NCBI GenBank assembly: GCA_948099385.1 | Contig: CANUEZ040000031.1 | Location: forward strand, 5,015,001 to 5,079,000 | From: Fasciola hepatica | Taxonomy: Eukaryota > Platyhelminthes > Trematoda > Plagiorchiida > Fasciolidae | Reading direction: 5' to 3' | DNA: 64,000 bases | Part shown: positions 1 through 12,135 of the stretch, piece after piece | Position numbering within the stretch: the first letter of the stretch is position 1 | Layout of the letters: the number at the start of each line of letters is the position of its first letter | Translations under genes and position numbers: made by a program | Notes under the pieces: generated by a model | What the model was told of the DNA's origin: nothing | Databases searched by the model: none | The model's input: the letters and a program-made list of their open reading frames with translations, nothing else

Positions 1-1899
1 CAATAAATACGCAGAACGATACGGTAAAATCGCCCAAAGCACGAAACTAAGCTGTAACTTGAGGCTTATATCCGGAATCTATGGTAGATAAAACCGTGTC
101 CAGCAGGATCATGGACATATATGACGGGTAAGAATGAAAAAATAGCATGAAAATAAACTTCGGAACTCCGCTGAACATGATAAATACAACAATTCGCAAA
201 GATGCCGTGCATCTTAAGTTACAGATCTACCTAGGTTACTGTAACGGGAGTAAGTTATGAAACAGGGAAACATAAAACTAATTTTGTGGAACCCTACTCG
301 GGAACATTGGTGAATGTGAAGGGAACAACAATCCATAAAATGTGATATTTATTTCAGGATCAATAACAAGTGTCATGCAGAAAAGAAGGCACCACTAGAG
401 GAACCTGGATTAATGAAGAGTCAACTTCAAGCCAGACCGAGTTCGAAGGAAGAATGAAATTTGCAACAGATACCAGAGTGGAAAATCTGCGCATATACTC
501 CGACCTTAATATGCTGTTACGCTGAAGAGTATACATTGATTTACTGAGTCTCAGCGTTATCCAGCGTCGTTACTGAGAACCACGGATGAGGAGGATAAGT
601 GGCCCCGCGTTCGGATGGCTTATTGAAACATTGTGAATAACAAGTTTCTGTGCTATATATCCCAGTCCTGATATTGGGTTGTTCAAGATAGGATACAGGG
701 ATAATCAGGGAGCGGCTGCCATTGGCAATGTGCATCATCCCGTAGGTATGGGTCATCTGGCGGGGTGAAGGGTATGTGTCGTTTAATCAGCCGAGTGTGA
801 CGAGGTATGACGGATCAGACTGATGACTGTTAGTGGCTGGTGTAGCATCAGGTTTCGCGTGAGCTGCCATGTGTGCAGGCTAAAATAGTGACATCGGTAG
901 GAGGGGCGTTGCATTAGAAGACGCTAGTCGATCTACTGAGAAGCACCCGAGCGAATTTGATGTCGTGTGGCTCGATTCCGGTCTCAGTTGCTATGAGAGA
1001 TTCCAGCTAGGTGAATGTCGGAACGAGTCAAAAAGTGAATCTTGGCCAAACAGTGTGTAAACTGAGATAGTGAGCAACGACGTAGTATAACGGACATGAA
1101 ATGACTGGGGTTTGCAATCTGGGCGTGGTTCAAGTCGTGGGTTATGATAACAAATGATGACAATTTATAATGAACTGTTTAGGCTTACTTCGACGGGGCA
1201 CGGATGAAGTTTCATTTAGACAATCAGTGGCACGTATTCCATATTCTGATCTTGGTATTCATTCAGAGGTTTAAATGACGTATTCCAGCGCCTCCCGGTG
1301 CAAACTCGCTCGTGCTTTCAGGAACGCCTACTTTGATGATTCGAAGTCTTTTGGGGGTCAAAAATAGCCCCTCCGACCGAACAGCTGACGCAGATCTCGT
1401 CAACCGCCAGAAGACTGTATCCGCCAAGCCGACCTCCTTTATATCCCTAAGAGGAGAGTCACGGCCAACAGTCAGCCCCCACTGCCGCGATCCATCACAT
1501 GTCTGTTGAATGAAGTTTACGGGAAACTTGCTAAGCTTGTATCAGCGAGATAAAAAATGGAAGGGGGCAGAATCTAGATGCATTCTTAATGTTTCCAAGG
1601 TTTGAATAGGGGAGTTGTTTGGTAAACAGCTTAGGGCTATCCTCGCAAATATGAACCCAAGCAGATCCGCTCTTTTCAGGTTTATGCGCATAACCAGGCA
1701 GCCAGGCGCCACCCCTCTTGCATTCAGCCTTCGAGACGGCACTTTAGCCACAACACTATATCGGGTAGCAGAGGTGTTTAGGTCGCATCCATCGATCCTC
1801 AACTCCCAGGCCTGCCGGTGGAACAATATTTATGCACTACACCCTATGCAAGACAAGGAGTGAGGAGTCACCTCTGTCAAATTAGTACATTTAGTTCCA
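1..1899. other. No recognisable gene
   Basis: I see no coherent reading frame longer than about 100 codons, no conserved motif and no repeat shared with the rest of the window. The top strand is rather purine-rich, like the antisense of the LINE 3' UTRs further right, so it may be old LINE UTR, but I cannot show that. Confidence 0.4.
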
Positions 1900-2125
1900 T
1901 GGGTTCGGACGAGATACACCCACGAATTCCTAAAGAAAAGTCCGTAATATTGACGGAAATCTACGCGAAGCCATCCCAGCGTAGTGCAGCTTTTGATACG
2001 TGCCCGAACACTTGGAGAAGAGAGCGACAATCAGCCCTATCTACGAAGAGGCCGATCGCCGCCAACCAGAGAGCTACGGACCTGTTGCCCTTGAGCAACA
2101 ATTTCGTGTTTCCTTGACCGCTGCC
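1900..2125 (+). pseudogene. LINE-6 RT N-terminal fragment (CR1-like, GPDxIHP type)
   Basis: A fragment of non-LTR reverse transcriptase just before the palm domain. The frame reads DEIHPRIPKEKSV, matching the family pattern GPDxIhPrxLKe. After a small frame change it reads ATISPIYEEADRRQPESYGP, matching the A-x-PIyKkGDrxxPxxYRPV block. No FADD box follows, because the sequence stops abruptly at a minus-strand LINE tail near 2131. The type (DEIHP rather than the GLPPA of LINE-1 and LINE-2) agrees with LINE-4 at 33-42 kb, so this is a second CR1-like lineage. I could not find the remaining RT with confidence. Non-functional remnant; identity inferred from motif order only. Confidence 0.45.
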
Positions 2126-2130
2126 GCTCA

Positions 2131-2188
2131 CATAATGATAATGATAACAGTATATTTCTTGATCGTGGTCAAGGCATATGCACAAGGA
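2131..2188 (-). repeat. LINE 3' terminus with palindromic hairpin (type B), copy 1
   Basis: Read on the minus strand this ends in AAGAAATATAC followed by an ATT/ATC-rich tail (2131-2148). Just upstream is the imperfect palindrome TTGACC-AC-GATCAA (2159-2172). The same block recurs at 20140-20198 and 30682-30737 in the same orientation, each time beside a different simple-sequence tail, which is how a LINE or SINE 3' end looks. The rest of the element it terminates, to the right, is not recognised. Confidence 0.5.
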
Positions 2189-5100
2189 AAAATCAGATGA
2201 TACCGTAGTTCATAACGGTGTGGGGTATTCGCAATCTGGTTTTCAAGGATCACAGCAGAAACAAAACAGTAAAGCTTAGTGGTGTTTGAGTAAACCAGAG
2301 TGCAGATGGCTTGACGCGGGAATTGTAAACCAGTTTCTAATTTGAGGAGAGCATTGTGAATAGCTGGAAGAACGTGGGAATGCTGATGTAAGCCATACCG
2401 GAGAATGTCGAAAGTGTATTGATTGCGGGGACTAGTGAGGCAACAGGTGACGAACAGCACAACACTGACACAGAGTTGAAGCAGGAATAATACACAATTG
2501 GCCCCGTGGGTGCCGAAAACTGGCTTCGACTGGCCAGGGCCTCCAGGAGGGGGTGTGAGGATGTACCAACTGGATATTTCGACGGTCACTAACGAGTAAC
2601 CGGTTGGGAGAATTACCAGAAGACTGGATTGAAAAAAAAGCCCGCTTGGGGCTATCGAAGTGCAATCAGAGGGGCCAGTAAAATATAGAAGACTGATCCA
2701 GCTTTGGGTAACTAATTGTGGGGGGAGCCTGTGAAATAAATGCAAGTGAGTGAGATGTAACAATGAGACAGACCCCTTTTTGTAGGTGGTTTCAGTGTCA
2801 TATGGAAATCCACATGAAGGCAAAAACTTCACATGGAATGCAGTGAACTTTTGAAGAACATGAACGGTGCATGGACGCAGAACGGACTTTCATAGAGGAG
2901 CAGTTGAAGAAACAGACTAATGGAGACAAACTCTACTAATGAGGCTAAGCAGAATTTGGAACAGGATTAAGATAAAATTTTCCGTATACCTGGTAATTGA
3001 ATCATTAACCAATTTCCGGTTGGCCACAGATGGCTGGCAATTTGCTTCATTAAGTCTTGGTTGCAGGTGATGGCAGGTAGAATGGTGAGGGTAGCAGGTA
3101 AAAGGGGCTAGGTTGACGAACTGGGCAGAGTAGGTGGGGAACTCAGCGGCGAGGACTAGATTCCGGTCGCTGGTTTCGTACTGCAACGCGGAATGAACGG
3201 AACGGTTGAAATGGAGTGCCGGAAATATATGTTGAGCGGGCGTGGGGTGACGATTGGTGCCGGGACTCTACTCTGCGATCCGGTGAGACTTTCATGAGGG
3301 TTCGTTACTCCTATTGTAGGATTGTGATCACTGGTCAGCCGCGTACGGTGCCCCATATAACGTCAGCGGGCGTGAGTATGGGTTTGCACCACTGTCAGTC
3401 CGATTGATCAACGCGTTCGGTCCGCACGGTAATCCGGAAGTGACGTCGAGTTGAGCGGTGGCCACTCGAGCAGCCAGTGTGATCTGAAAGAGATCAGGAG
3501 TGCGGCGGTCTAAAGAGTGTTCCAGCTGTGGGTCATCGTTATCGTTTAGATGGAAACCAATCGATGAACATTCTGTTATCCGAACATTTAGTTATCTTTC
3601 GGCCAGTGGGATGGTCTTTTGGGGACCCCCGGATGGAGACTGGTAGTCTCCTAGGGTAGTTGTGTGGTAGTAGAGATCTAGAGAGATATCAAGCGCAAGC
3701 TTAGCCTGAGTGCAAAATAATTTAGTTGGTAAGTGGTGGATGAAGAGTGGGGGTCCATTTGGGAACCGGGAATAAAACAATAGAAAAGGGTGGGATCAAG
3801 AAGAAAAATGGGGAAAAAGGAAGACAGCCGTCTGGCTGTTGCACCAGCAGTGAGCTAGGATGGCATATATAAGGAAAAGGAAAGAAAACACTCAGAGTTA
3901 AGGTGAGGTCTTTTCCTGTGAATGCAAACTCGCTGGTATTCCGCGGGGCCATGAGGAATCAGAAGTGCACGGGCCCAGGGTGGAATGGGTTCTTAACTTA
4001 CCATCAGCATGTGTGCACATCAGTGAGTCTTGGTTTTTGAAGAATAGTGATCTGCAAGGTGGGGCTCGATTGTACGAAAAAAAACAGGAAAAGCACGATA
4101 AGGCAGCTGAGTTCTAGCCTGAGACAGAAGAATTAAGTGAAGGTGAGCACCTATCACTAAAGAACAAAACGGTTTTTTAACAGAGCTGGAGTCAGTAAAT
4201 ATTTTGGTTGGGTTATCGAAGGAACAACGTACCAGACAAGTCACCTTGAAATTTCGTCGTCAATATTGGTGCGTGGGCTCGGGGGAAACATAGAAAAGGT
4301 GGAGTTAAGGATGGTGAGCGATTAAAGTGCGATGATTACGTCCCTCATTCTGTCAACCAGTATAGGTGGGGTTTAGCCGATAGCTGTGAACCGAAGGCAT
4401 ACAAGTACCAGGGTGCCGTCAGGGCAGAGGCCACATAGTATAACTATTCCGGCCGTGTATTTACTGCTGCGTCACACATCGTCAAGCCGGTTAAGGGTAT
4501 GGCGAGGAACCCAAAGTGGTTGAAACTGAGAGAGGCGGGGCTGGCGGGCATGTGTGGAGCGCTCGGGCGTGCTATCACCCCGAACTGGTTCAGACAAAAA
4601 AACTGATGGCTACCTCAGCAGCTTGGGGTTTCTCATATGCGGGGTCGGGTCGGGGCTGTTGTTAGAAGGGGGAAGGTAGCATTAGCCTAAGACATTTCCA
4701 GCTGGAAGGTGTTTTTTTCGTTTCTCTTTTTACAGAGGAGTAAGGTAGCAAATTTACCCCTTATGGTGATCCTTCCACTTCTCCTTGACCTTCCTTTTTT
4801 TACACTTGGCCCACTGGGTCCGAGGCTGCTAGGGATGGCTGTTCCCCCCATTGCGAGATTGCCACAGACTGGATGCAAGAACCTTCGTAGGTGTTGCCGC
4901 AGCAAGCTATGGGAGGAAAGGACAGAGGATTGAACATACACTCAGATAACGGCAATATTCGTGCCGCCATCACTTGACCGCTTGCTTCTGCCAATACCAG
5001 AGTCGGACGGGTTGCAGCATATGCTCGAGCCATCTGGTGACTGCACCGCCGATCATGATGTGCTGGGTAGCTTCATGGGCATGACGACGTTGGTGAAAAG

Positions 5101-5407
5101 TATCAACAATGACCGCCATGTATTGCTTCAGCACTGGGTGATTGGCACAGATAAACCAATGAGCTCCAGCTAAAAGCCGCAAGCTGAAGATGAGAACTGA
5201 ATAGCCGCAAAAATCTAGGATTCAGTATACCAAGCACCAAGAGTAACAGTGTGTCACAGTTAGGTGACGTCCATTGGATTGGCGTTGTTCTAACAGAGCA
5301 CTGATCTGGTTTTATTTGCGGACTGAATGTATTTACGCAAATTATAGTGTCAAATGGCACAGTCTGATGAGGGGGGAATAAAACTGAGTGGAGAATGTAC
5401 AAAAAAC
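2189..5407. other. No recognisable gene; possible minus-strand LINE 3' UTR
   Basis: No coding motif is visible. The top strand is purine-rich, so the minus strand is pyrimidine-rich like the 3' UTRs of LINE-2 and LINE-3. The stretch lies between a LINE 3' tail (2131) and the LINE-3 3' end (5408), so the simplest reading is the 3' UTR of the minus-strand element that ends at 2131. Open frames here are low-complexity readings of that biased sequence. Confidence 0.3.
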
Positions 5408-7590
5408 ATATAATAATGGGTTATTTTGGAGACGCTCAAAGCATGCCTTACTCATGGTCGAAATTTCAACAAGCGAAAAAACTGATAGACAAAAGTCATG
5501 AAAAATTCGGAAATGCGCATATCATAGGGGGTAGGAGGAAATAAAGGGGAGTTGAGCGGGAGATAAATAGATGTGTGCCAAGGAGTAATGGAGGGAGTTA
5601 AATCGAACCCAGAGATGGTTTTAAATGTTTGCCCGGCAAATTTGAAAGTCAAGGTCAGACGAAGCAGCCTGCTGAGTCAAGTGGGAGACAACGGAGCCTG
5701 GGAGTTTAACATGAGGAGGAATGAAAATCGGCATGAGAAACAGTCGCTACGCGAAACGATGAAGGGAAAAGGGAAAAAGAAGGGAAGAAAGGAAGAACAA
5801 AAGATTGAGTTGTATGACTGGGGACCGGGTAGCCATAAACTATGCGTTATTGCAATAAATGAACAGTGTCATTTTGAAAACAGGGAGCTAGAAATGCAAA
5901 AGGTAGAGAGTGAGTCAGATGGCATCAATGCTGCGGAAGGATTGAGATGCGGCAAGTGTGAGGCACAGATATAAACAAAATGGACGCATATCATGAGGGA
6001 ACTAGCCAGCGAAGAACTGAAGGAGGCAGAGAAAATATGCAGATACATATATATATATATATATATATCAGAGCAGGAGCAAATAGCAGTGAAGAGACGG
6101 AACACAGAAGTGGCAGTGCTTGGAAGAAACAGGTATGGTTGGGGCAAATGGTGTGGAATTAACTTGGATAAATCCTGATGAATTTGTCAATGACAGGTGA
6201 ACATGGGGGAACGGCAGCAAAAGAGAACCGACTTTGGAAGGACAGAGATAATGACTGTGATCAGAAGTTGATAAGCGAGGGAATATGAAGGAAAGAATCG
6301 ACGAAAACAGGTAAGAGTGAATCTAACAATCTAATAAATGCAGGTGTTACATGTGGTGACGGCCGAACATGGGTGAAGCGGTAATGAATGGACGTAAATT
6401 ATGCAGCTAGAAAAAGACCGTGAAAACGGCTGCAGAAGACAGAGGGAATGGAAGTACAGGGTGATTGAGAGGTGTAAAAGATAAATAGGGAGGGGTAACT
6501 TGGAAATTGAAAGAACTGTGGTGCAAATATGCATCAGTTGTAGCAGCAAATAACGTGGAAGAGAAATAAGGAAGTGGAGGGTCAAAAGGATAATGTTTTG
6601 GCAGATCACATGGTTTGAAACCGTGTGTGATAACGGTGAGTTTACGATGACTATACGCAAGGTGGAACGCGAAAGGCAGGGCAGTTTAAAAGGCATACTT
6701 AAGATGCTTGTGGCGAGCAATGTACGAAGCAGATTATTGTGTTGACCACAGGAAACCGGGCGAGAGACGACCAATCAGAGCATTTCACTGCAGGTGACAT
6801 AGGGTAAAGACCGAGAAGAAATGAACCCGGACGGCAAAGCTTGTGGTGCAACAAAAGTGCACAAGAAACAGTTGTGCTTCGGAGTTGGGAGAATGTTACT
6901 AGAGAGTTGCATGCTTTCAGGCCATCGCACAAATGTATTGAGCCGGAAGTTTCTATTTGTGACACTGCCCAAGTGGAAAATCCCCGGAAAAATTACGGAT
7001 TCAAACAAGGAAAATATGGAGGTGGTGAAAAGATAATGAATTTTTTCACGAAGTATGCAAAGGTTGCAACGGTGCGTTCTTATATGGTGATTTGTCACGG
7101 TCGCGGATGTGTCTGGAGCCTAACGGTGGGTGGAATAATATGGACAAAAAAGGATACCGCAAGATGGTAGCTAGTGAGGTCTGCGATAAATGAACTTTAT
7201 AGGTATGTGGAGGTACCAAGTGAATACAGGTTGGGAGCCGACAAGGGAGAAATGGGTGGAAAAGGAAATATTTCGGGCTTGTGAAAAGTAAAATGGATAG
7301 GGCGAGGGTGACATCATGCAGTGAGGTTTATCATTAGGAAAAACGACAGGAACAGAAACAGAATGGGTAGGTGTGCATACGGAGGTAGAACGACACGGAA
7401 GGGAATTGGCAAGGGTGCTGACAAGAACAATAGATGAGCGAAGCTTGACGGAAGAAGAATGGTAGGAGCACGCGGTCAGCAACGGACAGTAATGAGTGCT
7501 GTAGGACGAGAAGAGTCGGAGGGGGCTATCCACAACCTGTGCTAGTGGGCGAGGCTGACCGTGCGCTGGAGACGCAACCTGAAAAGCTAT
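5408..7590 (-). repeat. LINE-3 3' UTR, distal part and 3' end
   Basis: The minus strand starts with a block matching 57525-57600 of LINE-2 (shared TTTTCAGGTTG, CCAGCGCACGG, CCCACTAGCAC). It has a (TA)n run at 6047-6068, at the same distance from that block as the LINE-2 run at 58995, followed by shared CATGATATGC. It ends with GCATGCTTTGAGCGTCTCC and a short ATT tail at 5407-5417, equivalent to the LINE-2 end GATGCATCGGGCGTCTCC plus (ATT)n. Pyrimidine-rich and non-coding. Confidence 0.6.
6047..6068. repeat. (AT)11 microsatellite
   Basis: Pure alternating AT inside the LINE-3 3' UTR, at the position homologous to the (TA)n runs at 23033 and 58995. Confidence 0.95.
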
Positions 7591-7597
7591 TCGTAAA

Positions 7598-8686
7598 GTG
7601 AAGGCAGTAGGTGTGATCCACGGTTCGCTTTTAACGTGGTTAACATCATACCTATTGAATCGCTCACAAGTGGTTTTCATTGATAGGTGTTTCTCACAGC
7701 CTGCTACAGTCACCAGTGGAGTTATACAAGGCAGTGTACTCGGTCCTTTACGTTTTCTCATCTATATAGATGATATATTTCCCATCTTGCACCGTGGCAC
7801 CCCATTCCTTTTTGCTGATGACGTTAACATTGTCTATGAGTTTACTTGTCAGAACCTCAAAATTATGCTGGATGGAATTTCTAGTGACCTAAAGCAACTC
7901 GAGGATTGGTGCGATTCATGGAGTATGGACTTCTCGACCTCGGAGAGCTGCTACACAGCATTCAGATGTCAAGTGGCCCCCGGAACTCTGCTTATCCACG
8001 ACCTACCCATCTAGTACAGCCCTTCAGTTCGAGACCTTGGGCTTCATTATTCTTGTGGTTTTAGGTCTTTTGAGTATGTTCCACTCCATATTGCAAGGGC
8101 GAGAAGAACCATTGGTCTCATCTCCAGAACTTTTCAGCTAAATGATTGCAAACTGCTCACTTACAAATCTCACGCCAGGCCTCTCGTTGAATACTGTCCT
8201 GTTATCTTCACGAATATGACGGAATCCGGCCGCATTTCTCTGGAGTCCGTGCAACGTCAGTTCACCAAACAATTAGTGGGATTCTCCTCCAGTTTGTGTC
8301 ACAAGGATCGATGCATCCTACTCAGTTTTGACCCTCTATGGCTGCGTCGCATAAAGCTCAATTTCTGCTTCCTGTTTAAGCTATACCACCTTACGGCCTT
8401 TTCGAGTACTGAACCCATTCGTCTCACTCCCTCCACGAATTATGCCCTACGCCATCGGTCATTGCAGCTCTCTATTCTTAGATCAAAATTAGCTTTAAGA
8501 TTTAACTTCTTCCTTATAAACTACTCAAAGTTACGGAATAAACTCCTGCTAAACATCCGCGAGAGTCTCTCAACTTCTCAGTTCAGAGGCTCGCTGAATC
8601 ACTTCTTGATTGTTCCCAATGTGATCCTTCATACCGACCAGACCGTCACCAAAGAGGTGGCCTACGAAAACGGGTTTGATTACTAG
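7598..8686 (+). pseudogene. LINE-5 reverse transcriptase, C-terminal half
   Basis: The first open frame (7598-8014, 138 codons) carries LLTWLTSYLLNRSQVV, then GVIQGSVLGP, YIDDI and the catalytic box FADDVN (about residues 72-77). It stops at 8014. The rest of the RT C-terminus follows after a frame change, including ESVQRQFTKQLVGFSS in the frame 8216-8686 and a tail of the kind shared by LINE-1 and LINE-2. The fingers and motif A are missing because of 5' truncation, so this copy cannot encode an active enzyme. EN and ORF1 are absent. Assignment to a CR1/L2-type RT is from these motifs. Confidence 0.7.
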
Positions 8687-11600
8687 AATTATTGCACCAG
8701 AACTTTCACTTCTCGCCCGATGACAAACGCCAGTGCAACTATTTCTTTTTGCGTTATATTGCACACAATCTATACTGCGGTAGCCACAGTTTGCTGACTT
8801 TTGTAACTATACCTAGTTTAATGCTTGCCGGTTCTCCTGATCCTGAACAATGTTTGTGTTCTATTGCCAGCAAAAGTTCCTTAGCCTTAGATGTCTCTGC
8901 AGCAAATAGGTATGTGGCTTTGGATCCTAGGACACTGAGTTCCGCCGTATACCACCTTACTTGGTTCTTCACTCCTTTCCCGTTCATTTTGGCTGCCACC
9001 ACCGGCCCGGGTTTTATGTTCGGCCTCATTTCGCCTTTCTTAATCATCTCAATCCAGAATCTCTTATCCCAGAAGCCCACCTGCTAGTACCTACTTGGTG
9101 GCCTGTCCTCTCGTCTCATCTCTGTATCTACCATCCACCAACCACCATCATATTCCTTCTTATACACCACACTATTTCACATCAGCCGAGCCAAACTCAT
9201 CTACACCAGCTGGCCCGGAATGGTCTCTGATGGTCTAAGGCATGGTCTGGCTCCGTATGAGAGTGATACACGTATGCCGGCTTGTGCTTTACAGCGTTCG
9301 TTGTCCTACTCCGGGTGTTTGTATAGTCCCACTCTGCATTTTTCCAGTCCATGCTAGCGAAACCCCTGATGTCAACTGCACCAAAGCCGCACAGTCATCC
9401 ACCCGTGGGAAAAACGGACCACCCCTAGCAGTTGCCAAAAAATGACAAATACACCTAAAATAACGATTGGGCTGAGGGGCTATGAAGAGTTCCTATATGG
9501 GCTCAACCACCCCTCTGTTAGGAAACAAAAAAGAAAAGAAAACTAGAAAAAAGAACAGTGGAAACAAAAAATTCCTCGTGGGATCGATTCGATCTTCAAA
9601 TACCACTGACATTGGGCTGTGAAGGAATTGGGCAACCTTCATCTATGGGTAAGCCTCCCATCAGCTCAGACCTGATCCTGCGAAAGGGAAAACCCCACAT
9701 TACCCTTGTTTGCTTGACAAGCTTTTGGTTTTCACGCACAAGACTGACTGGGGCGACATTGCACTGGACTCTCCACATACACCTATCCACCCCCGCTCTA
9801 AGTTTCAACCACCCCATGCCCTCTCTTAGAGCGCCTAGCATGCATGATGTCAAATTGATGTCAAATACAATCGCTACCATAGCCCTGACTTTTAACTCAT
9901 TGATCTGGACAGCGTGTAGACGTACCTGATGAATAACGGCAGCCGCTGTGAAGCCCGGAAAAGGAGAAATAGAGAAAAGAACATAGTGGAAACCGGTCAC
10001 CTTTTCCATCCATACCCCTCCATCTTCCGTCACTTTTCTCAGGAAGCGGCCTTCTCGATGTCCTAGCATCCAACCTACTTTTAGGTTCACAACCCTACCT
10101 AACAGTAACCATAGCCTCCTGCCAACTACAATCACTACCGCAGCCTGGTTTTTAAGCCCACTGACATGGATAACATATGGAGACAACAGGTGACCTACAC
10201 CTGCCTCATTTGAGTTTACAAAAAATGAACGCGGAGAACTGTTCATGTTTTTCCATTCCCTACTTACTATCTCTCCTCACTCTTATAACAAGTATGATAT
10301 TCAAGCAACCATCAAGTCATGAGATTTCCCTGCTCACATTCAAATTAAATCTCAGTAGGCCGGCACTACCGAGTAGGAGCACAGACCAACGTACGTCCAC
10401 GTTTCTGTGCATGATAACAATTTTCTCTAACGCATCACCACCGATGCCTTAGTGGTTCTTTCTGCATTCTTACTTAATCGCTCTTCAGGACTTCTAATTG
10501 CGAGCAAACCATTTATCCTTTGAAATGCAGACGCAGCAGCCCACTCGGTTAACGCTATCTTGCAAGCCTGAAGTAGTACTTATCAACCCTACGTTGTCTA
10601 AACTCTCGAATTTAAACCCAGACCAAAATATTAAATGTGCCATCGACCGTTCATATAAACCCAACCAGTTCACTATTAACTGTCGCCATTTATTATCATA
10701 AATCATAGCTGGAACCACGTCCGGACTGCTAACATCATTTATTTCAGGTTTGTCATCGTCCACTCTCTCGGGCTCCACTTTTGGTGACCAAGGTTCACAC
10801 CTCAACCCGTACTGACAGAGACCTAAACGGAATCTTTTGTACCAAACGGGATTGCAATCGAGCCACACGACCTAAAACACTCCCAACTGCTTACCAGTAG
10901 ATTGATAGGCGTCTTCTGACGCAACAACTCTGCTACTGATGTCACGGCTGGAGTCTTCACAAAATACAGTTCACAAGCTACTTTCTACTGACAAACTGAC
11001 ACGTCCCTTACCCCGCCTGATGAACCATACCCACGAGATGCTGCACATCACCCTGGTCTCATGTGAAAAATCCAACAACAGAGAGAGAATACGCAACACA
11101 GGAATTTTTTCCTCATTAAATCTCGATACGCCATCCGAAAGCAAGTCCACTTATCCCCCCACACCGTGGTTCCCAATGATGACGCCGAATATCACTGAGA
11201 ATCAATAAGTCAATATATTTTTGTCAACGTAACAGAACAATAAGGCGCGAGCCTACATGAAGGTTTTTCACTCAGTTTTATCTTGCAAGATTTCATTTTT
11301 CTTTTGATCGCTATCCGGCTTGAAATTGATTCTTCACTAATTCAAGGCCTTCAAGGTGCGCTCCTTTTTTTCTGGATGATACGGGTTATTGATCCTGAAC
11401 CTAAACTCACCTTTTATATGTGGTGCTGTTTCCTCCACATTCATCAACGTTTTCTGGTCCACTTCCACAAAGTTTGTTCATATCTCCCCGTTTCATGACG
11501 CACTCCGTTTATTGAGACCGGGAACTTCCGTCATTCCGGGCCATCGTCGTCTTCATAGAGAGCCGTTCTCCTCATATTCATCAGAGTTCACGTGTACTCC

Positions 11601-11962
11601 CATTCATTTCTTTCATCTCTCCATGTTCATAACTTATTCCGTTCACGGAACCCCAATAGGCCTCCGTTATACACAGCTTGCATCATTTTGGTTTATAACG
11701 CATCCTTGGTGCTATATTTTCACGACTTATTTCGCACTCCCACGGGCTACCGCCAACCAACCCGGATTCGAAGCCAAACCGTATTTGCCGCGCGAACCAT
11801 TATCATTTCTGTTGATTAAAACTAACTCTAGCTATATTGCTTTGCTTCTGACGATTTTGACTCGCTTTCTTGTAATTCATGTACAGTTCATTGTTTTGAG
11901 TAACGGTATACACCGCGATCATGTGCTTGCGAGTGCGTCTCTTTCATGGCCGAGAAATATAC

Positions 11963-11963
<1 letters not shown>
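8687..11963 (+). other. LINE-5 3' UTR
   Basis: No gene is seen between the RT stop and the ATT tail. The sense strand is partly pyrimidine-rich, like other LINE 3' UTRs here. It contains a 225-bp dispersed repeat (10621-10845) that recurs at 63681-63905. The last 40 bases align with the LINE-2 3' end. Open frames of 90-250 codons here lack any recognisable domain. Confidence 0.4.
10621..10845 (+). repeat. Dispersed repeat R2, copy a
   Basis: It matches 63681-63905 in the same orientation, with shared strings such as AGCTGGAACCACGTCC, AACCAGTTCA and TTCAGGTT. Similarity is moderate by eye with small indels. Nature unknown. The minus strand has a 124-codon open frame (10868-10494) without recognised motifs, and the other copy does not keep it open. 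Confidence 0.5.

Positions 11964-12012
<49 letters not shown>
11964..12012 (+). repeat. (ATT)n tail of LINE-5
   Basis: About 16 ATT units follow GAGAAATATACC directly. This is the 3'-terminal tail of LINE-5; it also marks the junction back into LINE-3 3' UTR. Confidence 0.9.
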
Positions 12013-12014
<2 letters not shown>

Positions 12015-12021
12015 AATCGCG

Positions 12022-12135
12022 CTCGTACATTGCTGCAGGCGTTCTGCACGCCCAGTGTGCGCCGGCCAAAGCGGGGGATCTGACCGCATCCTGCACCGTT
12101 GGGATTGGCGTGAGTGTTCATTGATGGTTGTACAG
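12022..12135 (-). repeat. Conserved 115-bp block of LINE 3' UTR (LINE-3 copy)
   Basis: On the minus strand it aligns without large gaps to 57367-57485 of LINE-2 (shared GGTGCAGG, GCGGTCAGATCC, GGCGCACA, GGGCGTGCAG). It is GC-rich and clearly better conserved than the sequence on either side. In LINE-2 it lies about 440 bp past the RT, which fits its place here downstream of the LINE-3 RT. Confidence 0.55.

Larger units (their letters stand above)
7590..12013 (+). mobile_element. LINE-5: 5'-truncated CR1-like element inserted in the LINE-3 3' UTR
   Basis: It begins abruptly inside the RT domain (about 7590), continues through the RT C-terminus to about 8686, then a 3.3-kb 3' UTR and an (ATT)n tail at 11964-12012. 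The 3' end resembles those of LINE-2 and LINE-3 (GATCAT...GCGTCTC...AATATACC then ATT). Both flanks are LINE-3 3' UTR on the opposite strand, with near-contiguous positions in the LINE-2 alignment (12014 side about 57485, 7590 side about 57520). A 5'-truncated copy with a microsatellite tail is the classic product of target-primed reverse transcription. I see no clear target-site duplication. Confidence 0.6.

Noticed and set aside
2128..2832. 234-codon minus-strand open frame
   Set aside because: Low-complexity Ser/Leu/Thr-rich reading of pyrimidine-rich sequence, with no known motif, overlapping a LINE 3' tail.
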